Positions 1-6,320 of a DNA stretch of 7,464 nucleotides are shown here, piece after piece. The translations under genes and the position numbers were made by a program. This DNA is from an uncultured Lachnospiraceae bacterium. GTDB taxonomy: Bacteria; Bacillota; Clostridia; Lachnospirales; Lachnospiraceae. The DNA is taken from positions 1-7,464 of the forward strand of contig CAJTVK010000175.1 of the NCBI GenBank assembly GCA_910579645.1, written 5' to 3'. Positions within the stretch are counted from its first letter, which is position 1. Each line of letters starts with the position of its first letter. Under the pieces are notes generated by a model. It had not been told where the DNA came from. It made no database searches and saw nothing but the letters and a program-made list of their open reading frames with translations.

Positions 1-210
1 CTGCCGTTCCAGGCGGCGTTGTCTGACCGAAGGGAGTTTAGCCGCCGTGGCAGCAAATACGGAGAAAAAAACAGTTAGAAATATCTCATTTTTGAAGGGG
101 AATCCGATACTTCCTGACCCGCCGCCCGGATGCCGCGCCCGGACACAGACACGGTACCCCGCCCCTGCCGTATGCGCCAAGCCGTAAGCCAGGCACGATT
201 TCCAAAAACG
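1..210. other. GC-rich edge element, possible gene fragment
   Basis: No complete gene can be supported here. The first 53 bases form an interrupted inverted repeat: CTGCC (1-5) pairs with GGCAG (49-53), and GGCGGC (12-17) with GCCGCC (41-46). On the - strand a frame stays open from the window edge back to a stop at 211-213 (70 codons), but it has no ATG or good ribosome binding site. On the + strand one frame ends at TAG 76-78 and another stays open to about 187. Such openness on both strands is common in GC-rich DNA and proves nothing. The element could be the tail of a gene outside the window, a structured RNA, or one copy of a dispersed intergenic repeat. From about 110 to 260 the + strand is strikingly C-rich, and I see no motif there. 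Confidence 0.3.
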
Positions 211-260
211 TCACGTCCGCCCCCCACTCCGCAACAGTTCAACCTACACTAACCCCCAAA

Positions 261-350
261 AAATCATTTCACTTATTGTATATTTCCCCCTTCTATGATA
301 CCATATAACCATAACTAATTGTCAGTTTACATTTCTGTTTTCTAACACAT
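261..350 (+). promoter_or_regulatory. AT-rich promoter region of the + strand operon
   Basis: After the C-rich stretch the sequence turns abruptly AT-rich, as expected for a promoter. Several -10-like hexamers are present: TATGAT at 294-299 and TATAAC at 304-309, each 5 of 6 matches to TATAAT. A possible -35 TTGTAT (276-281) is 17 bases from a weaker TACCAT (299-304). A second pair, TTGTCA (319-324) and TCTAAC (341-346), would place the transcript start almost on the ribosome binding site. None is a clean sigma-A pair, so the region is better supported than any single site. No clear operator is seen. Confidence 0.3.
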
Positions 351-355
351 TGTAT

Positions 356-363
356 GGAGGAGG
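356..363 (+). promoter_or_regulatory. Ribosome binding site of the acetyltransferase gene
   Basis: GGAGGAGG is a near-perfect Shine-Dalgarno sequence with a 6-base spacing to the ATG at 370. It fixes the start of the first gene. A second ATG at 354 lies upstream in another frame and overlaps this site, so it is not a useful start. Confidence 0.8.
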
Positions 364-369
364 TATCAT

Positions 370-1509
370 ATGATTCTTTACCGGAAAGCCATGCCGGAGG
401 AAATGCCGGAAATTTTGGATTTCATTAATATGGTATTCAGCATGGCACACTACCCGCATGATTTCAGAGTCCTTCTGCCGAAACTATACGGCCTAGGGAA
501 GGAAGCAAAATCCACCCACTATATCGCCGTGGAGGAAAGCAGCATAAAAGCTGCGGTATGCGTGCTCCCCGTCACACTCTGCCATAAAGACAGCCGCATT
601 ACCTGCGCAGCCGTAGGCAGCGTCTCGGTTCACCCGTATTCCCGCAGCAGCGGCCATATGCGTCAGCTGATGAAACTGGCCGTTTCCGATATGGAAAAAG
701 ACGGAATCTGCATGAGCACCCTGTCCGGAAGGAGGCAGCGTTACCAATATTATGGTTATGAATTGGGCGGCACCCATTACCGCTACCGCTTTATCCCGGA
801 CAACTTCCGTCATTGTGCCGGAAATTTTCCCCCTCGGAATCTCCTTCTGGAAGAAATTCCGGACAGCCAAAGCCCTTATTTACCTCAAATGCACCGGCTG
901 TCCGAAAAACAAGCCGTTTTCCCGCTGCGAAACTCCGATGATTTCTACGCCGTCTGCCAAAGCTGGGCCTCCAAGCTTTACGCCGTACTGGAAGCCGGAA
1001 CTTTCCGGGGCTATGTATCCCTCCATGACAATACGGTGCAGGAACTATGCCTGGAAGATTCTTCCCTGACCTTTTCCTGCCTGCAAAGCTGTCTGGAGAA
1101 AGCAGGGGGGCAGGAACTGCTGCTGCAGGTATCCCCCCATGAAAAAGCCCTTATGGAAGAGGTTTCCGCTTTCTATGAATCCTTTACCCTGCAGACGGAC
1201 GACAATTATCAGATTTTCCGCTGCCGGGAAGTGCTGCAGTTTTTCTTGGACGTAAAGTCCGAATACTGCCGGCTGGAAAACGGCCGCCTGGATTTTTCCG
1301 TGCAGGGCCGCGGTTCTTTCCGCATCACCGTTCAGAACGGGAAAGCCGCCGTGTCCTCTTTGGACGAATCCCCGGAAACCATGCTCACTCCTTTGGAATT
1401 CGTATCCTGCATGTTTTCTCCGGAACCGGGCATGCGTGAAAAACTGCTGCCGGAATCCTTTAACTGGTTCCCGCTTCCCCTGGCATTGTCTCCGTTGGAT
1501 AAATGCTAA
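370..1509 (+). CDS. Eis-like GNAT family N-acetyltransferase
   Basis: Predicted acetyl-CoA-dependent N-acetyltransferase of 379 residues, about the size of Eis-type enzymes, which combine two GNAT folds with a C-terminal sterol-carrier-protein-like domain. The N-terminal GNAT domain shows the acetyl-CoA motif at about residues 82-110: VGSVSVHPYSRSSG followed by HMRQLM, resembling the V-x-V-x-P-x-x-R-x-x-G pattern. The segment at 118-131 (LSGRRQRYQYYGYE) matches the usual position of the conserved aromatic 'YxxxGF' stretch. The middle third is weakly conserved and probably the second GNAT-like fold. From about residue 290 a beta-rich region looks like the SCP2-like domain. No signal peptide or membrane segment is seen, so it is cytoplasmic. 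The start is fixed by GGAGGAGG at 356-363. The acceptor substrate is unknown; Eis of Mycobacterium acetylates amines of aminoglycosides and proteins, but this need not hold here. It lies 81 bases before the hexosaminidase gene on the same strand and probably shares its transcript. Confidence 0.82.
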   Translation: MILYRKAMPEEMPEILDFINMVFSMAHYPHDFRVLLPKLYGLGKEAKSTHYIAVEESSIKAAVCVLPVTLCHKDSRITCAAVGSVSVHPYSRSSGHMRQLMKLAVSDMEKDGICMSTLSGRRQRYQYYGYELGGTHYRYRFIPDNFRHCAGNFPPRNLLLEEIPDSQSPYLPQMHRLSEKQAVFPLRNSDDFYAVCQSWASKLYAVLEAGTFRGYVSLHDNTVQELCLEDSSLTFSCLQSCLEKAGGQELLLQVSPHEKALMEEVSAFYESFTLQTDDNYQIFRCREVLQFFLDVKSEYCRLENGRLDFSVQGRGSFRITVQNGKAAVSSLDESPETMLTPLEFVSCMFSPEPGMREKLLPESFNWFPLPLALSPLDKC

Positions 1510-1524
1510 GAAAGGAACCGCACC

Positions 1525-1551
1525 GTTTGCGTCCGCGCGGCAAACGCAAAC
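1525..1551 (+). promoter_or_regulatory. Intercistronic hairpin between acetyltransferase and GH20 genes
   Basis: GTTTGCGT (1525-1532) and ACGCAAAC (1544-1551) form a perfect 8-bp stem with an 11-base loop, and the loop contains the self-complementary CCGCGCGG. It starts 15 bases after the acetyltransferase stop codon and ends 39 bases before the next start. No T-tract follows, so it is not a classical intrinsic terminator. An RNA processing or stability element within one transcript, or a partial attenuator, is plausible. The inverted repeat is seen directly; the role is inferred. Confidence 0.45.
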
Positions 1552-1590
1552 CTGCAGCACAGAAAAAGCCGCGCAGAAAAGAGGAAAATT

Positions 1591-3519
1591 ATGTATCATA
1601 TATATCCGGAGCCTGCCCATGTCCAATTCGGCGAAGGCTCTTTAAATCCCGTATCCGCATTTGATGCCGCCATTGACGAACCCATTCTTTCCGAATGCAG
1701 ACAGGCCGGCTTTTTTGCCGAATCTGCCCTACAGGCATTGTGCACCCATGATAAGCCCGCGCAGACCTGCCGGTTCCTTGCAAAAAAACAGGAAGACATA
1801 CATCCGGAAGGATATCGGCTTCTCATTGACGCTTCCGGCATTGCCGTGCATGTGAAAACCGGTGCCGGCCTTTTCTATGCCCTACAGACTCTGCGCCAGC
1901 TTTCCGGCCAGTGCGGCGGCGGCTTCCCGTTCCTGGAAATCACCGATTATCCGTCTCTGGATATACGGGGCGTCATGCTGGACATCGGGCGCAATAAAAT
2001 TCCTTCCATGGAAACCATGTATGCCCTCTTGGACATGCTGTCCTCCATGAGGATTAACCATGTGCAGTTCTATATGGAAGGTTACTGCTATCAGTATAAG
2101 AATTACCCTTACCTTTTCACGGATGAAACCCCTGTGACCGGTGAGGAATTCCGCGCTTTGGACAAATATGCCAAAAGCCGTTTCATCGACCTTGTACCCA
2201 ACCAGAACGTATTGGGGCACATGGACCAGTGGCTTGCCACGCCCCAGCTGAATCCTCTGGCGGAGTGCGAAGACGGATTTATGTTTGAGAATCTCTTCTG
2301 GCGCCCTCCCATGACTCTGGACGTGAATGACCCGAAAAGTCTGGGCTTCGTCACGGAAATGCTGGATGACCTGCTGGAAAATTTCTCTTCCTCCTTCCTA
2401 AACGTAAACATGGACGAACCCTTTGAACTTGGCAAAGGAAAGAATAAGGAAAAGGCAAAAGAAACCGGCACGTCCGCTCTTTATCTGGATTACGTCCGCA
2501 AAATCAACGATTACTGCAAATCCAAACACCGCCGCATGATGATGTGGGGCGATCAGGTTCTTGAAAATCCTGCCAGCGTGGCATCCCTGCCGAAAGATGT
2601 GGTTCTTCTGGATTGGATCTACGAAGGAGATGCGCATTTTGAAACCCATGCCAAGCTGATGCGGCAGACCGGCCTGGATTACTGCCTCTGCCCGGGGACC
2701 AGCAGCTGGTGCTCCTTCACCGGACGTTCCGACAATATGAAAAAAAATATACAGGATGCGGTAAGCTGTGCCGCGGCCTACGGCGGCAAAGGAATCATCA
2801 CCACTGACTGGGGCGACTTAGGGCATTGGCAGTATATTTCCTGCAGCTACCCTGCCTTCAGCCTGACAGGCCTTTACGGCTGGAGCGGCAGCAAGGCTTC
2901 CGAAGAGACTGCCTGCCGGTTCTGCAATCAGTACCTCTACCAGGATGCCTCCGGCACTGCTTACCAGACAGCCTATGCCTTGGGGAATTACTATCATTTT
3001 GAACATTCTCCCCTGTATAACTGCACCTTAAGTTTCGCCGTAATGTCAAGCAAATATTCCTTTGACTCTCCGGAAGAGTTCGACAGCAAAATGCAGCGGC
3101 TCCTCACACTGTCCGCCAACATTGCCCGCACCAATCACATCCCTGCCAGAGAACCGGTCCTTGCGCCGGACTATGAAGGGCTGCAGGGCTATCTGGACAA
3201 AATGGAGGAAAAAATCGACGCTCTCCGTCTCGGCTGCGCCGACGCTTCCCTGATTACGGCGGAAATGAGGAACGGCATCCGCATGATACGCCACGGCTCC
3301 ATGCTCTACCGTTCCCTTGCCGGGCACAGGCAGGACAAAGAACTTCTGAAAGCGGATTTCATAAGCCTTTATGAACAGCTGGATTCCCTCTTACGGGAGC
3401 ATTACAGACTTTGGTGTGCCCGCAACCGAAGAGGTGGTTTCGGCAAAAGCATAAGCCATATGCTTCACCTGCTGAGATTTTACCAAAAACAGATAAAGGA
3501 ACTGTCAGCCGAAAGATAA
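1591..3519 (+). CDS. Divergent GH20-type beta-N-acetylhexosaminidase
   Basis: Predicted exo-glycosidase removing terminal beta-linked N-acetylhexosamine, 642 residues. Residues 1-118 look like the GH20 N-terminal alpha/beta domain: the stretch at 74-104 contains GYRLLID and GLFYALQTLRQL, typical of that domain. The catalytic TIM barrel begins at about 120 with YPSLDIRGVMLDIGRNKIPS (conserved R-G-x-M-L-D core). The putative catalytic pair is Asp275-Glu276 in NVNMDEPFEL, but the usual GH20 motif is H-x-G-G-D-E, so the His and Gly-Gly positions are replaced. Tryptophans at 319, 342, 373 and 407 could line the sugar pocket. Residues from about 440 to 642 form an additional mostly helical region. 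GH20 enzymes act by substrate-assisted catalysis through the 2-acetamido group. No signal peptide is seen, so the enzyme is probably intracellular. The ATG at 1591 has GAGGA 6 bases upstream (1581-1585). The mannosidase gene follows 13 bases downstream. Family membership is fairly sure; exact substrate is not. Confidence 0.8.
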   Translation: MYHIYPEPAHVQFGEGSLNPVSAFDAAIDEPILSECRQAGFFAESALQALCTHDKPAQTCRFLAKKQEDIHPEGYRLLIDASGIAVHVKTGAGLFYALQTLRQLSGQCGGGFPFLEITDYPSLDIRGVMLDIGRNKIPSMETMYALLDMLSSMRINHVQFYMEGYCYQYKNYPYLFTDETPVTGEEFRALDKYAKSRFIDLVPNQNVLGHMDQWLATPQLNPLAECEDGFMFENLFWRPPMTLDVNDPKSLGFVTEMLDDLLENFSSSFLNVNMDEPFELGKGKNKEKAKETGTSALYLDYVRKINDYCKSKHRRMMMWGDQVLENPASVASLPKDVVLLDWIYEGDAHFETHAKLMRQTGLDYCLCPGTSSWCSFTGRSDNMKKNIQDAVSCAAAYGGKGIITTDWGDLGHWQYISCSYPAFSLTGLYGWSGSKASEETACRFCNQYLYQDASGTAYQTAYALGNYYHFEHSPLYNCTLSFAVMSSKYSFDSPEEFDSKMQRLLTLSANIARTNHIPAREPVLAPDYEGLQGYLDKMEEKIDALRLGCADASLITAEMRNGIRMIRHGSMLYRSLAGHRQDKELLKADFISLYEQLDSLLREHYRLWCARNRRGGFGKSISHMLHLLRFYQKQIKELSAER

Positions 3520-3521
3520 AC

Positions 3522-3527
3522 GAGGAA
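3522..3527 (+). promoter_or_regulatory. Ribosome binding site of the GH125 gene
   Basis: GAGGAA sits in the 13-base gap between the hexosaminidase stop and the mannosidase start, with 5 bases to the ATG at 3533. The tight spacing argues for a single transcript of both genes and supports this start. An ATG at 3528 opens only a three-codon frame (ATG CCA TGA) and is ignored. Confidence 0.65.
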
Positions 3528-3532
3528 ATGCC

Positions 3533-4825
3533 ATGAACCGTCATATTGCAGACAATCTGGAAAATTTTTTGCGGGAAATACAGGCAAAGAGCCGTCACTG
3601 CCCGAAACTGTTTGATATATTTGAGACATGCTATAGGGATGCTTTGGAAAAAGCCGTTACCGAAGCGGAAGACAATACCGCATATGTGGTCACCGGGGAT
3701 ATCCCCGCCATGTGGCTGCGGGATTCCGCCGCACAGATGCGCCCTTACCTCTTTCCCGCCGGAAACAGCCAAGCCCTGCAGGAAATGATTGCCCGGGTGG
3801 TACGGAGACAATTTTTCTATATCGGCATCGACCCTTATGCCAATGCCTTCAATCCGTCTCCCAACGGAGCCTGCTGGGAGCCGAAAGACCTGGCCGCCAA
3901 CCCTTGGCTCTGGGAACGGAAATATGAACTGGACTCCCTCTGCTATCCGGTTCAGCTGGCTTATCTTCTCTGGAAAAACACAGGGCATATTTCACAGTTT
4001 GACGAAATCTTCCAAGCCAGCGCAGAAAAAATCTTATCGGTTTTCCGTACCGAACAGTATCATGAAGAGAAATCGGACTACCGTTTTGTCCGTACAGGCA
4101 CCTATCATACGGAAACCCTTTCCCGCGGCGGAAAGGGTTCCCTGACAAAACCCGGAATCGGCCTTATCTGGTCCGGTTTCCGTCCCAGTGACGATGCCTG
4201 TACCTTCGGCTATCTGATTCCTTCCAACATGTTCGCCGCCGTCGTCCTCCGGTATCTGGAAGAAATCGAAAGGGATATCTTTCATAATGCCGCTTTAGCC
4301 GGACTGGCAGGGCAAATCAGGGAAGAAGTGGAAAACGGAATCGAAACCTATGCCAAAACCCTTACCAAAGAGTTTGGCATGATCTATGCCTATGAAGTTG
4401 ACGGATACGGGATGTTCTGCCTTATGGACGATGCCAATGTCCCCAGCCTCCTTTCCATGGATTACCTCGGATATCGGAAAGACAGGCAGACCGCGGAAAA
4501 TACCCGCCGTTTTATCTTAAGCGAAGCCAATCCGTTTTATTATAAAGGAAGCGCAGGCGCAGGCATCGGAAGCCCGCATACCCGGTATGGCCATATCTGG
4601 CACATCGCCATGGCCATGCAGGGACTGACCGCCGATTCCCCGGAAGAGAAACGGAAGATTCTGGAACAGATGGCCGCTACCACTGCCGGGAAAAACGTGA
4701 TGCACGAAAGCTTTTCCTGTGAGAATGCCTCGGTATATACAAGGGAATGGTTTTCTTGGGCAAATGCCATGTATGCGGAACTGTTCCTGGATTATCTGGG
4801 GTATCGGGTGCAGATCACCGAGTAG
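3533..4825 (+). CDS. GH125 exo-alpha-1,6-mannosidase
   Basis: Metal-independent exo-alpha-1,6-mannosidase of glycoside hydrolase family 125 (formerly DUF1237), 430 residues, the usual length for the family. The (alpha/alpha)6-barrel is covered by strong family signatures: VVTGDIPAMWLRDSAAQ at 52-68, IDPYANAFNPSPNG near 99-112, SGFRPSDDACTFGYLIPSNM at 214-233, YEVDGYGMFCLMDDANVPS at 287-305, and HESFSCENASVYTREWFSWA at 391-410. From my recall of the Clostridium perfringens enzyme (acid Asp220, base Glu393), Asp220 and Glu392 here are the likely catalytic pair; all key motifs look intact. Characterised members trim alpha-1,6-linked mannose from N-glycans and similar oligomannosides. No signal peptide is present, so it should act on imported oligosaccharides. 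It is tightly coupled to the hexosaminidase gene and closes the operon. It runs head-on to the ATPase gene 34 bases away. Confidence 0.93.
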   Translation: MNRHIADNLENFLREIQAKSRHCPKLFDIFETCYRDALEKAVTEAEDNTAYVVTGDIPAMWLRDSAAQMRPYLFPAGNSQALQEMIARVVRRQFFYIGIDPYANAFNPSPNGACWEPKDLAANPWLWERKYELDSLCYPVQLAYLLWKNTGHISQFDEIFQASAEKILSVFRTEQYHEEKSDYRFVRTGTYHTETLSRGGKGSLTKPGIGLIWSGFRPSDDACTFGYLIPSNMFAAVVLRYLEEIERDIFHNAALAGLAGQIREEVENGIETYAKTLTKEFGMIYAYEVDGYGMFCLMDDANVPSLLSMDYLGYRKDRQTAENTRRFILSEANPFYYKGSAGAGIGSPHTRYGHIWHIAMAMQGLTADSPEEKRKILEQMAATTAGKNVMHESFSCENASVYTREWFSWANAMYAELFLDYLGYRVQITE

Positions 4826-4843
4826 GGAAACCTTTCCCTGCTC
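4820..4843. terminator. Hairpin at the end of the GH125 gene
   Basis: An 11-bp stem with a CC loop: 4820-4830 pairs with 4833-4843, all Watson-Crick except one T-G (wobble) position at 4823/4840. The core is AGGGAAA-CC-TTTCCCT. The stop codon TAG (4823-4825) lies inside the left arm. It sits between convergent genes and is nearly symmetrical, so it could stop transcription from both sides. No T-tract follows on either strand, so intrinsic termination is uncertain; transcript 3'-end protection is another option. Confidence 0.5.
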
Positions 4844-4859
4844 CCGTGCGCCTGCACCT

Positions 4860-6248
4860 CTAAACAACCAAAGTCAAATCCTTCCTCCTTTTCGAAAGCT
4901 CCGTCAGTTCTTCCGTAAAACCGCTGACCGAAAAAAGAACGAAATAATTTTTCCGCGTATCTCTCTTCCATTCAACCTGCCCTGACTTCTGCTCCAGCCT
5001 CTCCAGAATATCCACCCCTACCTTATTTTCCCAATACTTGCATTCTCCGAAAATAATATTTCCCCCGGTTCTGTCAATGGCCACTATGTCTATTTCCGTA
5101 TCGCCGTTCCACCATCTGCCGGCTTTCTCAAAATGAAACCCCCATGTGCCCTCTGCATTGAGGTCCCACATTTTTTCTATGCAAATGTCCTCATACACAT
5201 AAGCAATATGCGCATCCACAAGATTCGCTCGGATTTTCTTCATTGCCAGTTCCCCATGCCCGGATTCAATATAGCTTAAGTTAGGAAAAATAAACTTAAA
5301 CCAAAACATCATAAAATTGTCCTTAATTTTATATAACCCCTTCTTACTTGTTTCCGGATTCTCTTCCGTTACCGGAACTTCTCTCTCCAAAATATCAAGA
5401 TCGATTAAGGTTTTCAAATATTTCAGAATAACGGTCTGTTTTAATTCAAGGACAGTCGATATTTTAGACAGCTTCTGATTGCCGGCCGCAATCGTCTTAA
5501 TTATCGAAAAGTAACTCCCCACTTCATCTACTTCACGCTGCAGCAAGAAATTAGGCTCATCATATAAAAAGCTGGATTTCGACAATACATTATTTTCGAT
5601 AGCAGCATAAATATCCGAAAAATCATGAAACAGCTCAATATACTTAGGCACCCCGCCCGTTATAGCATAATATGCCACCAATTCTTTTCCTTTTTTATTC
5701 GGGAAAAATTCATGATAATGCCGAAACGGAATCTGCTGCAGTCTGATCTGCCCCGTCCTTCGCCCGTATAACGGACTGGAATACGCCAAGGTCTGGCTTT
5801 CCATCATGGATATCAAGGAGCCGCAGAGAATTACCATGACGTTCCTATCCTTCAGCATAGTGTCCCAAATCTTCTGGAATACGGAAGGAAACGCAGGGCT
5901 GGCTTTTCCCAAATACTGAAATTCATCTATGACCATCAGCTTTTTTTCTTCGGAAGCAGCATCCAGCCATGCCTGAAAAATCAGATTCCAACTGCTGCTA
6001 TCTGTGTTTCTCAGCAAATGCCCGCCAATCTGCTCAGCCACAATATTTTTAAAGGCAATCCTGTTCTGCGTTTCATTTTCTTCCGTAGCCAAAAAATATA
6101 CTGCCCGTCTGTTCCTGATAAATTCAGCAGCAAGCGCAGTCTTTCCCACACGTCTCCGTCCGTAAAGAATAACAAGGGACGACTCCTCACGCTTATATTC
6201 CTTTTCCAAAAAACAGAGTTCTTCCTGCCTGTTCACAAATAATTTCAT
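4860..6248 (-). CDS. DUF234-type AAA ATPase with PD-(D/E)XK nuclease-like C-terminus
   Basis: Predicted P-loop ATPase of the 'archaeal ATPase'/DUF234 family, 462 residues, full length. The ATPase domain at about 1-235 carries Walker A GRRRVGKT (30-37) and Walker B LMVIDEF (104-110). LCGSLISMM (141-149) is a likely sensor segment, and SPLYGRRTG (158-166) holds the conserved arginines. Residues 245-305 look like a winged-helix domain. The C-terminal region (340-462) has EIDIVA (385-390) and GECKY (401-405), matching the E/D...E-x-K core of PD-(D/E)XK nucleases; the key residues are present. The cellular role of this family is unsettled; it is widespread in archaea and anaerobic bacteria. The gene is clearly more AT-rich than its neighbours (about 30-43% GC in three 60-base lines sampled, against 53-58% around it), which suggests acquisition. 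The ribosome binding site is weak: AGGGAAAGG lies 15-23 bases upstream, nothing better closer. It could be read from the degV transcript. Confidence 0.87.
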   Translation of the reverse strand: MKLFVNRQEELCFLEKEYKREESSLVILYGRRRVGKTALAAEFIRNRRAVYFLATEENETQNRIAFKNIVAEQIGGHLLRNTDSSSWNLIFQAWLDAASEEKKLMVIDEFQYLGKASPAFPSVFQKIWDTMLKDRNVMVILCGSLISMMESQTLAYSSPLYGRRTGQIRLQQIPFRHYHEFFPNKKGKELVAYYAITGGVPKYIELFHDFSDIYAAIENNVLSKSSFLYDEPNFLLQREVDEVGSYFSIIKTIAAGNQKLSKISTVLELKQTVILKYLKTLIDLDILEREVPVTEENPETSKKGLYKIKDNFMMFWFKFIFPNLSYIESGHGELAMKKIRANLVDAHIAYVYEDICIEKMWDLNAEGTWGFHFEKAGRWWNGDTEIDIVAIDRTGGNIIFGECKYWENKVGVDILERLEQKSGQVEWKRDTRKNYFVLFSVSGFTEELTELSKRRKDLTLVV

Positions 6249-6272
6249 ATTCCGCTCATCGCCTTTCCCTAT

Positions 6273-6298
6273 CCGGATGGCAAAACCTTGCCATCCGG
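6273..6298. terminator. Perfect 11-bp hairpin between degV and the ATPase gene
   Basis: CCGGATGGCAA (6273-6283) and TTGCCATCCGG (6288-6298) form a perfect stem closed by an AACC loop. It starts 23 bases downstream of the degV stop and ends 25 bases before the ATPase start. The strong GC-rich stem resembles a terminator for degV, but no T-tract follows on either strand, so termination would be incomplete or factor-dependent. It could instead be the old shared terminator between degV and the + strand operon if the ATPase gene was inserted later. Confidence 0.5.
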
Positions 6299-6320
6299 CT
6301 TACCGCAAACCATTGCCCAA

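Noticed and set aside
110..260. C-rich stretch as a possible riboswitch or structured RNA
   Set aside because: No recognised aptamer motif and no terminator-like stem with a T-tract before the first gene.
1045..1626. A 193-codon open frame on the - strand across the end of the acetyltransferase gene
   Set aside because: It lies antisense to two well-supported genes, shows no recognisable motif and has no good ribosome binding site. It is a frame shadow of GC-rich coding DNA.
3359..3988. A 209-codon open frame on the - strand over the GH20/GH125 junction
   Set aside because: It is antisense to the strongly conserved GH125 N-terminus and the GH20 end, with no family signature.
4860..6248. ATPase gene as part of a recognised anti-phage system
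   Set aside because: No partner gene of a known defence system is nearby and the ATPase/DUF234 family alone does not define one, so only an accessory role is suggested.
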